This document shows positions 18,235-26,753 of a stretch of DNA of 64,000 nucleotides, piece after piece. This DNA is from Methanosarcina baikalica (GTDB taxonomy: Archaea > Halobacteriota > Methanosarcinia > Methanosarcinales > Methanosarcinaceae), in assembly GCF_031461075.1 (NCBI RefSeq), contig NZ_JAVKPK010000002.1:1-64000 (forward strand), in the 5' to 3' direction. The position numbers were made by a program, and so were the translations under genes. The notes beneath the pieces were generated by a model. The model made no database searches and was not told the origin of the DNA. It saw only the letters and a list, made by a program, of their open reading frames with translations. How positions within the stretch are numbered: the first letter of the stretch is position 1; each line of letters starts with the position of its first letter.

Positions 18235-18441
18235 GGCTATATCGAAAATGGAAAATACGTCTTTGAAATCCGGCGCAAATATCCCATGGCAAAAGAACTT
18301 CTTGAAAACCAGCTTATGCATTGCTCCCTTGGAAAGCAGGTACATCAGAGCGTGAATGAGGGCTTTGAGCTTATAGAAAATGCTGAAATTTGCAGGTTAA
18401 AGGATACTGATTTCAGGGTTTTTTTGAGGAAATGGCTGTGA
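18235..18441 (+). pseudogene. Duplicated 3' fragment of cca
   Basis: This 207-bp stretch encodes 68 residues, from GYIENGKYVFEIRRKYPMAK to VFLRKWL and a stop, that are nearly the same as the last residues of the complete CCA-adding enzyme at 12073-13437. The frame is still open but there is no start or ribosome site, and nothing upstream matches the rest of the enzyme. Differences are mostly mild substitutions (for example ENQLMHCS versus EDRIMSCS), so the copy is not very recent. Confidence 0.9.
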
Positions 18442-18608
18442 AAAAATTTGCTATAAAATAATCTTATCTACCACTTGTTTTCTAAGTTTAGCTGGGTACA
18501 AAAATTGAAATGTACACAGCACGGAAATTTAGACTTATAACTTTTCGCTGAGTCGTTCAGAGGTAGACGTCGATTTGGTAGTTGATGAAAATGGCAGATG
18601 TATTGTCA

Positions 18609-21599
18609 TTACGAATAAGTGAGTGAGAACAATGTGTCCAGCACAGCACGCCGAAAGGATTCGTTGTCGCTAAATTGCTTGAAGAACTCAGTCTCAACGC
18701 TCATGCGTGCGATTGCTGCACGTCGAGCAGCTTTGTCATGCTCAATGCGGGCGTTTTGCTTGTCCGAATTTTTTCTGGCGTTCTGGTAGGCGACGTCTGC
18801 CAACACCGCTGCCGGGAGTTCTTCCGTTATCAGGCGGATAGTCCGATCGGCATCTGTAAATAGTGTCCCAAATTGATCGTTGAAACCCTTGAGGATGTAG
18901 CTAAGCCGTTCCAGTTCCGGTTCAGGCTTGAATCCACCGCCACTTGTCGGTACAGGCTCAATCTCGGCATCCGAATCCGGAAGCTGGATCTTCACCACAG
19001 CCTGCTTTTCAACTCTGTAGCTGTCCATGTCAATGGCTTCGAGGATGCCTTTTGAAAAGTCTTCTTCTATAGGAGCTGGCAGTTTTGGCACCAGGAAGTT
19101 GAGGAAGATCGAGAGCTTTTCCCAGCCGGCATCCGTGTAAGGAAGGACAGAAGCGAGGAAACCATAGGTACGATTGAAAGCTTTGGCCTTGCCTTTAAAG
19201 TCAACCTGTCCTTCTTCATCAAGCTGGTTTTTATATACGGCTACGCAGGTGTCAAGTATCGGATCGAGTTTATCCCTGTCGGCCCCGCCGAGGTAAAGGT
19301 CAACTAACTGCTCTATATCTTCCGGTGCATAGACCTGGTAGCTGTCGAGGTCGGACTTCAGGTCGTGGAGCTTGTTGGGATCGGTCTCGTCGCTCAGGAT
19401 TGTGGTGCGATAGTAATCTGAGAAAGCAGCCTGGATAATGTCAGTATCGTTCATGAAATCGAGTACAAAAACGTCGTGCTTCTGCGGATGCGCCCGGTTC
19501 AGCCTTGAGAGTGTCTGTACTGCTTTGATGCCAGCCAGCACCTTGTCAACATACATCGTGTGCAGGAGCGGCTCATCGTAGCCGGTCTGGAACTTGTCGG
19601 CGCAGATGAGGAACCTGTACGGGTCTTCTTTAATCTTATCTTCAATCTTACTTGACGGGAAACCGTTGAGCGAAGCTTCGGTAACTTTCACTCCGCCGTA
19701 TTCGTGTTCTCCGGAAAAAGCGACAATTGCCTGATAGGAACTCTTCCTCTCAATGAGGTAGGTGCTAATGGCATGATAGTACTGAATGGCGCGCTCAATC
19801 CCGCTTGTAACTACCATTGCTCTCGCCTGTCTGTCGATCTTTTTAAGTGCGATCACTTGCTCATGGAAGTGATCTACCATGATCTCAGCCTTGAGCTGGA
19901 TGGCGTAATCATGGCTTTCGACGTACTTGCGGAGTTTCTTCTTCGCCCTTTTGGTGTCGAATTCCGGGTCTTCTTCCACTGTCTTGATCAATTTGTAGTA
20001 GCTGTTAACCGGAGTGTAGTAGCTGAGCACGTCAAGGATGAAACCTTCCTGGATCGCCTGCTTCATTGTGTAGCTATGGAAGGGTCGGTGCTTCACCTGT
20101 CCACCTTCCTGATAAGGCTCTCCGAAGAGTTCCAGGGTTTTGTTTTTGGGAGTTGCGGTAAATGCAAAGTAGCTGGCGTTGGGCAGCATTTTGCGGGCTT
20201 GCATCCTTTTTTCCAGAGCATCGTTGACAGTATCTTCCGGATCTTTAGGATATTCAGGATCGGAAAGAGCTTCGTTCATTGCTGCAGCTGTGTTCCCGCC
20301 CTGGCTGGAGTGCGCTTCATCAATGATGATTGAGAATTTTTGCCCGTGGTGATCCATTCCGATCTCATCGAGAATGAACGGGAACTTCTGCACCGTGGAA
20401 ATGATGATCTTCTTTCCGCTTTCGATGAACTTCCTGAGGTCTCCGGAATTTTCGGCATGCCCGACTGTCGAACTCACCTGAGCAAACTGCTTGATTGTGT
20501 CACGGATCTGCTTGTCGAGAACACGCCGGTCAGTGATTACGATAATGGAGTCAAAGACGTATTTGTCGTCTTTTTTGAGGCCGATAAGCTGGTGTGCAAG
20601 CCAGGCAATGGAGTTGCTCTTGCCGCTTCCGGCCGAGTGCTGGATAAGGTAGCGGCTGCCTGCGCCGTGCTGCCCGGCATCGGCGAGAAGCTTTCTAACT
20701 ACGTCTAGCTGGTGGTAACGCGGGAAAATCTGCACTTCTTTCTTCTTTTTCCCGGTCAGCTCGTTTTTGTCCTCTACTACCTGCGCGTAATTTTCGAGGA
20801 TATCCGTAAGTCCCTTTGGAGTGAGGATTTTCTTCCAGAGGTAATCGGTCTTGATGCCGTTCGGGTTTGGTGGGTTGCCTGCTCCGTCGTTGTAGCCCTG
20901 GTTGAAGGGAAGGAACCAGGAGCTTTTGCCGCTCAGATGCGTGCAGAATTTCACTTCATGGTCGTCCACAGCAAAGTGGACCACACAACGCCCGAACTGG
21001 AAAAGCAGCTCTTTCTGGTCACGGTCGTTTTTATACTGCTCTACAGCATCTTCCACTGTTTGTTTTGTGAGGCTGTTTTTCAGCTCAAAGGTAGCTACAG
21101 GCAGCCCGTTGATGAAAAGAGCAAGGTCAAGGGCAAGTTTTGTTTCGTCCCGGCTGTACCTGAGCTGCCGGGTGACGCTGAAGCGATTCAGAGCATAGCG
21201 CTCTTCGGCTTTTGTGTTTCCGGGTGTTGGAGTGCCGTAAAAAAGATCGAGGTTGTGAGGCCCATGTTTTACGCCTTTGCGCAGCACGTCGATTATGCCG
21301 CGTTTCGTGATTTCCCCCTGCAGGCGGGCAAGAAACTTCTGCCGGGTTGGGCTGGCATTTTTAAGGTCAAGTGATTCTACCATTTCGGGCTGCGTGGAAT
21401 TAAGGAATGCAGCCAGCTGTATAATGTCTACTGCATATTCGCGGTCGTAGTCCTGCCAGCGCCCGAGTATCCAGCCGGTACCCCCGTAGAGGGCGGTGGG
21501 TTCTTTGCCTATGTCTGTTTGCACAGGGTCGGCTTTCGCTCCGGTCATCGCTCCGACGATGAGGGTTTCAAGGCCCTTTTCGGTGGTATCGGTTGTCAT
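18609..21599 (-). CDS. hsdR: Type I restriction enzyme R subunit (HsdR)
   Basis: A 996-residue motor/nuclease subunit that moves DNA and cuts it away from the recognition site when the site is unmodified. The N-terminal PD-(D/E)XK nuclease is visible as LDLALFINGLPVATFELKN (about 155-173). The SF2 translocase follows with Walker A AGSGKSN (near 320), DEAH box IIIDEAHS (near 415), TATP, and the later motif CADKFQTGYDEP with LSRLNR. The C terminus is helical, for contact with the methylase. It is the last gene of the operon; its ATG overlaps the hsdS stop by four bases. No frameshift or missing motif is seen, so it appears functional. Confidence 0.95.
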   Translation of the reverse strand: MTTDTTEKGLETLIVGAMTGAKADPVQTDIGKEPTALYGGTGWILGRWQDYDREYAVDIIQLAAFLNSTQPEMVESLDLKNASPTRQKFLARLQGEITKRGIIDVLRKGVKHGPHNLDLFYGTPTPGNTKAEERYALNRFSVTRQLRYSRDETKLALDLALFINGLPVATFELKNSLTKQTVEDAVEQYKNDRDQKELLFQFGRCVVHFAVDDHEVKFCTHLSGKSSWFLPFNQGYNDGAGNPPNPNGIKTDYLWKKILTPKGLTDILENYAQVVEDKNELTGKKKKEVQIFPRYHQLDVVRKLLADAGQHGAGSRYLIQHSAGSGKSNSIAWLAHQLIGLKKDDKYVFDSIIVITDRRVLDKQIRDTIKQFAQVSSTVGHAENSGDLRKFIESGKKIIISTVQKFPFILDEIGMDHHGQKFSIIIDEAHSSQGGNTAAAMNEALSDPEYPKDPEDTVNDALEKRMQARKMLPNASYFAFTATPKNKTLELFGEPYQEGGQVKHRPFHSYTMKQAIQEGFILDVLSYYTPVNSYYKLIKTVEEDPEFDTKRAKKKLRKYVESHDYAIQLKAEIMVDHFHEQVIALKKIDRQARAMVVTSGIERAIQYYHAISTYLIERKSSYQAIVAFSGEHEYGGVKVTEASLNGFPSSKIEDKIKEDPYRFLICADKFQTGYDEPLLHTMYVDKVLAGIKAVQTLSRLNRAHPQKHDVFVLDFMNDTDIIQAAFSDYYRTTILSDETDPNKLHDLKSDLDSYQVYAPEDIEQLVDLYLGGADRDKLDPILDTCVAVYKNQLDEEGQVDFKGKAKAFNRTYGFLASVLPYTDAGWEKLSIFLNFLVPKLPAPIEEDFSKGILEAIDMDSYRVEKQAVVKIQLPDSDAEIEPVPTSGGGFKPEPELERLSYILKGFNDQFGTLFTDADRTIRLITEELPAAVLADVAYQNARKNSDKQNARIEHDKAARRAAIARMSVETEFFKQFSDNESFRRAVLDTLFSLTYS

Positions 21600-22975
21600 G
21601 TTTCTTCCTCTGGCTCTCTGTCAAGGTCTTCTTCAGTAGTTTCTTCGTCCTCGACCAGCCCTTCATCAAGCACTTCCGTTTCATCGATTTCTTCAGGCAG
21701 GTTCGCTACCGCTTCCCTCACGTCCAGTTTTCCAGTTACAACGTCAGCTATCAGGCGGGTGCGATATTCGCGAAGGAGGGAAATCTCGCTTCGGACGTTG
21801 TTTTCTGTAAATACCAAAACCTCCGATTTTGTATGCCACTCATTCAGGATGGTATCTTGTTCATTCAACGGTGGGATGGCTAATACGAGTTTGCCGAGAA
21901 TCTGCATATTTAGTCCCTCCATCGTGGTTCCTTTAGCCGCTTCACGAAGCTGCACCTGAGAAGTGGTACCTTGCATTGCAAGCTGGAGATAACGTGACTT
22001 CACTCTAGTAGTGTCAGGACGGTAGCGAACGAGTCGAGGATTAATTATTCCAGGTTCAGCATTCTCTGGAACGACTGCAACTCGACCCACGGTGCCCATT
22101 ACACTGACAAGCACATCACCGGTAAACACACGGTATCGCTGCATCTGGGAGAACTGTTCCGCTGAGATATAGTAATCACCGATGGTAAAGTCGTCTGGAA
22201 TAACCTGCTGCTGTCCATAGACTCGATACCCTTGTCGCGTATACATCTCTTTGGTCAAAGAAGAACCATATGGGCCCGCAACAGCTTCTGTAACCAACGA
22301 TTTAAGTCTCAACACTTCCCAATGCTCCGGCACATCTCCCAACCATTCCACCCCCGAAGGCTTGAGCCTTACATCAGGATCAAGCCCACGGGTAACGGCT
22401 TGATGGATAATCGCCTGTTTCTGCTCCTCCAGCAGCTTGATAAGTTTCTGTTTTGCACGAATGTAGCGCCGGATTTGTCGGTCGATGTAGTCGATGTAGT
22501 GGACGATAGCAGATTGTTCATCGCTATCTGTCGGGTAGGCAACAATTCTTTGGTAGGCATCTTCACGATGGAGACCAGGTACCGCTGAGTCCTTCGAGAC
22601 TTCATCAAGTCTGAGCCAACCAAGTAAATAATAAAGCCAGTGCAGATTAGCTTTGGTGAAACGATCATCAATAAAGAATGTTGTGTCAATGGCAAACACT
22701 GGATCAGTAGAGAAATTCACCTTCCCGAAAGATCCTTTTCGACCAATCACGATGCATGGTGTATGAGTATTGGCGGTGGAATGAAAACCCACGCGACCAT
22801 TCGAGCCAAACACGGCAATTTCGCCTTGCTGTCGAATTTCTGTCGGCAAGGAGTCGCCGTAGGCAAAACGACATACTTGTTTCAGCCTTCTAATTTCCCA
22901 ATGCTCCGGCACATCTCCAAGCCAAAGAACACCGAAATCTTTGTATGCGGGGTAGGGCTTAAGGTCGTGGATCAT
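21596..22975 (-). CDS. hsdS: Type I restriction-modification specificity subunit (HsdS)
   Basis: A 459-residue DNA-recognition subunit with the classical layout of two target-recognition domains separated by helical spacers. The repeated entry motif is seen twice: LWLGDVPEHWEIRRLK near residue 17 and VEWLGDVPEHWEVLRLK near residue 210, each starting a TRD. The first spacer helix (IDRQIRRYIRAKQKLIKLLEEQKQ) and the second (ENNVRSEISLLREYRTRLIADVVTGKLDVRE) are also present. The last ~35 residues are a very acidic tail. It sits between the DUF1016 nuclease and hsdR with four-base overlaps on both sides. The recognition sequence cannot be read from the protein. Confidence 0.95.
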   Translation of the reverse strand: MIHDLKPYPAYKDFGVLWLGDVPEHWEIRRLKQVCRFAYGDSLPTEIRQQGEIAVFGSNGRVGFHSTANTHTPCIVIGRKGSFGKVNFSTDPVFAIDTTFFIDDRFTKANLHWLYYLLGWLRLDEVSKDSAVPGLHREDAYQRIVAYPTDSDEQSAIVHYIDYIDRQIRRYIRAKQKLIKLLEEQKQAIIHQAVTRGLDPDVRLKPSGVEWLGDVPEHWEVLRLKSLVTEAVAGPYGSSLTKEMYTRQGYRVYGQQQVIPDDFTIGDYYISAEQFSQMQRYRVFTGDVLVSVMGTVGRVAVVPENAEPGIINPRLVRYRPDTTRVKSRYLQLAMQGTTSQVQLREAAKGTTMEGLNMQILGKLVLAIPPLNEQDTILNEWHTKSEVLVFTENNVRSEISLLREYRTRLIADVVTGKLDVREAVANLPEEIDETEVLDEGLVEDEETTEEDLDREPEEET

Positions 22976-24048
22976 GTATCCACCTCCGTTTTAGTATCGT
23001 ATGCCTCCAGCCTGGCCCGTGCGGTCTTGATGGCGCGGTGCAGCCTTTCAGCGAGCAGTTCGCGAGGCGGCAGTTCTGTTAGATATTCAGCCACATGGAT
23101 TCCTGAACGGTTCAGTTCCAGCAGCTCGATTTGTTCCTGTTTCTTTCCGGCGCAGAGGATGATCCCGAGGGGGGATTCTTCCCCTGGCTGTCTCTCATAT
23201 TTATCCAGCCAGCGCAGGTAGAGTTCCATCTGGCCTTTATATTCGGCTTTGAAATTTCCAAGCTTAAGATCGATAGCGATCAGCCTGTGCAGAGAACGGT
23301 GGTAGAAGAGAAGGTCAATGTAAAAATCGTCATCGTCGATCTGGATGCGCCGCTGCCTGGCTACAAAGGCAAATCCTGCACCAAGTTCCAGCAAAAAAGC
23401 CTCCAGTTCACGTAGAATGGCATCTTCCAGATCCTTTTCCAGATAACGGTCTTTCAGGCCAAGGAAATCTAGGACATAGGGATCGCGGAAAACCAGTTCA
23501 GGGCTCAATCTGTCCTGTTCGCGCAGGATGGCAAGTTCGTGTTGAATTACCTCTTCCGGCTTGCGTGAAATGGCTGTCCTCTCGTACAGCATAGAATCGA
23601 TGAGTTCTTGAAGTATACGGGTGCTCCAGCGTTCGATTCGGCACATCTCGGCATAGAACTCACGTTTGAGGGGATCTTCGATAGGGATAAGCATCCTGAA
23701 ATGAGTCCAGCTTAATTGTCGCCGCACTGAGGCGACAATTTTCTCATTTGGGAAAGCCTCTGCAAACTGAATCATCCGGCGCAGGTTTTTCTCTTCGAAA
23801 CCCCGGCCAAACTCTTTTGCCAATTCTCGCCCCAGCGAGGCGACAATTTCCTGCCCGTATTCTGCTCTCTCCCCTCTCAGAATTTCCTCATGGATACGCT
23901 TACCAATATTCCAGTAGAGCATCGTCAGCCCGGCGTTAAAAGCAGTCGCCACCGCCGAACGAGTTTCTTTGATCATTTGACGAACATCGCTCACCAGCAG
24001 GGAGTTATTTAAAGCCGGTCCGATTTCCTGCTTGTCTTTTCGGATCAT
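22972..24048 (-). CDS. DUF1016/YhcG-family PD-(D/E)XK nuclease-domain protein
   Basis: A 358-residue member of the YhcG/DUF1016 family, commonly linked to type I restriction loci. The N-terminal helical DUF1016_N region (about 15-165) includes RAEYGQEIVASLG and SWTHFRMLIPIEDPLKREFYAEM; the C-terminal half carries the nuclease signature DDDFYIDLLFYHR followed by LIAIDLKLGNF (catalytic Asp and D-x-K). It probably cuts or processes DNA with the Hsd complex, but the role is not established. Codons for QEIVASLGREL and EKIVASVRRQL coincide with 27-bp palindromes (23822-23848 and 23714-23740) spaced by exactly 108 bp. Four-base overlaps join it to both neighbours. Confidence 0.88.
   Translation of the reverse strand: MIRKDKQEIGPALNNSLLVSDVRQMIKETRSAVATAFNAGLTMLYWNIGKRIHEEILRGERAEYGQEIVASLGRELAKEFGRGFEEKNLRRMIQFAEAFPNEKIVASVRRQLSWTHFRMLIPIEDPLKREFYAEMCRIERWSTRILQELIDSMLYERTAISRKPEEVIQHELAILREQDRLSPELVFRDPYVLDFLGLKDRYLEKDLEDAILRELEAFLLELGAGFAFVARQRRIQIDDDDFYIDLLFYHRSLHRLIAIDLKLGNFKAEYKGQMELYLRWLDKYERQPGEESPLGIILCAGKKQEQIELLELNRSGIHVAEYLTELPPRELLAERLHRAIKTARARLEAYDTKTEVDT
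23714..23848. repeat. Two in-frame 27-bp palindromes in the DUF1016 gene
   Basis: AATTGTCGCC (23714-23723), a seven-base loop and GGCGACAATT (23731-23740) form a perfect palindrome. A second with one mismatch lies at 23822-23848 with the same 10-7-10 geometry. Their start points are 108 bp apart, three times 36, so both keep the same reading frame. Confidence 0.85.
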
Positions 24049-24317
24049 GATACATTTCTCCAGACAATTTTTCCAAGCAGTGCACTTTCTTTTTTCCTCA
24101 GTTCCTCGATGGTTGGCAGGATGTAGTACCAGCGAATTTGTGCAAGAGGTTCTTGCAGAATTTCCCTCTTCGGCATGAAATATCTCTGGTTCAATTGCCT
24201 CCTCACTGCGGAGACGATTTCCTCTTTGAATTGCCGTATCACTGATACGAGAATTCCTTCACCAAATTGGTGTGACAGTGATATGACAATCTCTTTTCCA
24301 TAGCCTGAAAGCTTCAT
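24045..24317 (-). CDS. Small DUF1016 N-terminal-like protein, probably degenerate
   Basis: A 90-residue product. Residues about 8-43 are three 12-residue repeats (KEIVISLSHQFG, EGILVSVIRQFK, EEIVSAVRRQLN), each encoded by a 36-bp DNA unit holding a 27-bp palindrome. The following RYFMPKREILQEPLAQIRWYY resembles the LAQ..WYH segment of DUF1016 N-terminal domains, and then the protein stops, with no nuclease domain. It begins two bases after hsdM and overlaps the next gene by four bases, so it is translated as part of the operon. It may be a palindrome-filled relic of a second DUF1016 gene or a real small partner protein. Confidence 0.65.
   Translation of the reverse strand: MKLSGYGKEIVISLSHQFGEGILVSVIRQFKEEIVSAVRRQLNQRYFMPKREILQEPLAQIRWYYILPTIEELRKKESALLGKIVWRNVS
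24193..24291. repeat. Three tandem 36-bp units with 27-bp palindromes
   Basis: Palindromes with the same 10-7-10 shape start at 24193, 24229 and 24265, exactly 36 bp apart. Arm matches fall from 8/10 and 8/10 to about 5/10. The central loops are similar (TCACTGC, TCACTGA, ACAGTGA). They share design and sequence with those at 23714 and 23822. Confidence 0.85.
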
Positions 24318-24319
24318 CG

Positions 24320-26458
24320 CTAGTTTCTCCCGATGATCTCTTCCAGAAGCCCTTCTGTCTCTTTTTCCAGCGCGAGAATATCTGCTCGAATTTCCTCAAG
24401 CGAGCGCAGAGGCTGTGGCTTGTAGAAATAACGGGTGAAGCTCACTTCGTAGCCTGTCTTGATGCTGGTCTCGTCTATCCATGCATCTGCAGCATGGGGC
24501 AGTACCTCGCGCTGGATAAAAGCCTCTACACCACCCTGTTCGAGTAATGGAACCTGTTCAGTGTCTCTCAGCTCGGTATCCGGCTCATATTCAACCACAC
24601 AGGGTTTGCCACTTACAATTGCCTCGAAGCGACCATGCAGAGGATCGGCTTCAGCTTTTCCGAGCTTATGCACCTTTTTAATAACAGGCACTGCTGCCTC
24701 ATCTCTTCTAGCAAGGCTGTTCTGAAGAAGTTTGAGTTTTTTGGCAGTTAGTTTAAGTCCAGCTTTACCTGCCAGAACCTCAAAAGAATCAAGGAAAGAA
24801 TTGAAATCATTGTGCGGGCCTGGACCAAGCTGAGCCGCCGCCTTGTTGAGAAGTGTGGCAAGCTGCTCTTCCCCCGCTTCGGTACAGCTCTTCTGGAAAG
24901 AGTCGAGGGCATCCGGCTTGAGATCCACGGCAAGGCGCAGCGGCCTTTCAACGGTCACCTTCCAGTATCCAAAAGCGGCATTTGGGAAGAGCTTTGACTG
25001 CTCGGATTCCTCAAAAGCGAGGAAGGTATCACAGATCTTCCGGATATCCTCTTCAGAGAACTCACAATTCTTCTTGCCCAGGTTCTTACGCAAAGGCCTA
25101 TACCACTGCGTCGCATCTATAAGCTGTACCCTGCCTTGCCTGTGTTCAGGCTTGCGGTTTGTGAGCACCCAGACATAGGTCGCAATACCAGTGTTGTAAA
25201 ACATATTCAGGGGAAGGGCAACGATTGCCTCCAGCCAGTCATTCTCTATGATCCACCTGCGGATATTGCTCTCTCCCTGGCCTGCATCACCAGTAAAAAG
25301 CGACGAGCCATTGTGAACTTCAGCTATCCGGCTTCCAGGTTTGGTGCCATGCTTCATTTTTGAGAGCATATTGACCAGAAATAGCATCTGTCCGTCGCTC
25401 GAACGTGTAAGTAACGAGTACTCCGGATCACCTGCATGTTCTATAACAAAACGAGGATCTTTAATGCCGTCTTTTCCGCCCATCCTTTCAAGGTCGCTCT
25501 TCCAGCTCTTGCCATAAGGAGGATTTGAGAGCATAAAGTCAAACTCTCGTGCAGGAAAAGCATCGTTAGCAAGAGTCGAATATTCAGGCCCGCCCACAAG
25601 GTTGTCTGCTTCGTCCCCTTCACCCTTGAGTAAAAGGTCGGCTTTGGCTATAGCATAAGTTTCTGCGTTAATTTCCTGACCGTACAGGTGTGTTGCAACC
25701 TGCTTGTCGTGTTTCTCTGCAAGTTGCTTCAATTCTTCTTCAGCTACGGTCAGCATACCGCCTGTTCCGCATGCTCCATCATAGAGAAGGTATGTGCCGG
25801 AATCAATCTTATCGGCTACTGGAAGGAAGATCAGCCGCGCCATCAGTTTTACAGCATCACGGGGAGTCCAATGCTCACCGGCTTCCTCATTATTTTCTTC
25901 ATTGAAGCGCCTTACAAGTTCCTCAAAGATAGTACCCATGGCGTGATTGTCCAGGCCAGAATGCTTCACTGAGTCATTGCCATTCATCACCTGATTAGGG
26001 CTCAGGTTGATTGAAGGGTCAAGGAACTTTTCGATTAACTTTCCGAGTGCATCGGCTTTGGAAAGGCGTGGAATCTGGTTTCGGAACTCAAAATTGTCAA
26101 GAATATCCTGGACATTAGGAGAAAAACCATCAAGATAAGCTTCGAAATCGGCTTTGAGCTGCTGCTGACTTGCACGGGAACGCAGATCTCGCAGCGTGAA
26201 CTTGGAAGTGTTATAGAAAGCCTGACCTGCAGCCTCGCGTAAAGCCTGGTCCTGGTTTGTTATGTCTGCCCTGTCGAGAGTCTCCTTCATATCGAGAACA
26301 GCCTGGTTTGTAGGTTCAAGCACTGCGTCCAGGCGCCTCAAGACCATCATCGGAAGGATTACATCACGGTACTTGCCACGAACATAGAGATCGCGGAGTA
26401 CGTCGTCTGCGATTCCCCAGATAAAATTAGTGATCCAGCTTAAGTTGTTTTCACTCAT
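24320..26458 (-). CDS. hsdM: Type I restriction-modification DNA methyltransferase subunit (HsdM)
   Basis: An N6-adenine DNA methyltransferase that protects the host site and provides the core for HsdR and HsdS. I start it at the ATG at 26458 (MSENNLSWI), 712 residues, because an AAGGT site precedes it; the longer frame to 26497 would cover the likely transcript start. The N-terminal HsdM helical domain runs to about 150; AdoMet motif I is YDGACGTGGML (near 225) and the catalytic NPPY is in LSNPPYGKSW (near 318). It has a long C-terminal extension ending in EEIRADILALEKETEGLLEEIIG, as in the longer HsdM subfamily. It is the first gene of a five-gene operon. Confidence 0.94.
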   Translation of the reverse strand: MSENNLSWITNFIWGIADDVLRDLYVRGKYRDVILPMMVLRRLDAVLEPTNQAVLDMKETLDRADITNQDQALREAAGQAFYNTSKFTLRDLRSRASQQQLKADFEAYLDGFSPNVQDILDNFEFRNQIPRLSKADALGKLIEKFLDPSINLSPNQVMNGNDSVKHSGLDNHAMGTIFEELVRRFNEENNEEAGEHWTPRDAVKLMARLIFLPVADKIDSGTYLLYDGACGTGGMLTVAEEELKQLAEKHDKQVATHLYGQEINAETYAIAKADLLLKGEGDEADNLVGGPEYSTLANDAFPAREFDFMLSNPPYGKSWKSDLERMGGKDGIKDPRFVIEHAGDPEYSLLTRSSDGQMLFLVNMLSKMKHGTKPGSRIAEVHNGSSLFTGDAGQGESNIRRWIIENDWLEAIVALPLNMFYNTGIATYVWVLTNRKPEHRQGRVQLIDATQWYRPLRKNLGKKNCEFSEEDIRKICDTFLAFEESEQSKLFPNAAFGYWKVTVERPLRLAVDLKPDALDSFQKSCTEAGEEQLATLLNKAAAQLGPGPHNDFNSFLDSFEVLAGKAGLKLTAKKLKLLQNSLARRDEAAVPVIKKVHKLGKAEADPLHGRFEAIVSGKPCVVEYEPDTELRDTEQVPLLEQGGVEAFIQREVLPHAADAWIDETSIKTGYEVSFTRYFYKPQPLRSLEEIRADILALEKETEGLLEEIIGRN

Positions 26459-26482
26459 TTTGTAACCTTGAAATGTGCGCTC

Positions 26483-26544
26483 AATCCTTATTTCCAATGA
26501 GGATTTCTTAGCCTTTGATCTTACTGTTTGAGGATTTTATATTC
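26483..26544 (-). promoter_or_regulatory. Promoter and candidate operator of the hsd operon
   Basis: Read leftward, a TATA-like GAATATAAAAT lies at about 26534-26544. Between it and the hsdM start is the inverted repeat AATCCT (26483-26488) / AGGATT (26500-26505). Its position just downstream of the expected start of transcription would suit a repressor site. Both assignments come from position and pattern only. Confidence 0.4.
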
Positions 26545-26753
26545 AAGTATATCTAATAATCCTTTTAACTCTTGCTTTATTTTGCTGGTCGTATCCTATT
26601 AACTGGTTGAGATTTAGTCTTTGAATACTCTTACTCAGGTGTGTCTGCTTTCTAAGATTACCTGTGTACACGAAATTAAAGCGTATACTAAGGAAGAGCT
26701 TATAAAAATCACTAAAAGGGAGATTGATAAAAGAGAAATTCGTAAAACAGAAT

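Noticed and set aside
18560..18620. Short frame reading EVDVDLVVDENGRCIVITNK before hsdR
   Set aside because: It might be the end of a lost gene, but about 30 codons are too few to assign, and it has no start.
26498..26753. Small gene between hsdM and the glycosylase
   Set aside because: Frames here extend from neighbours or are AT-rich with no start signal.
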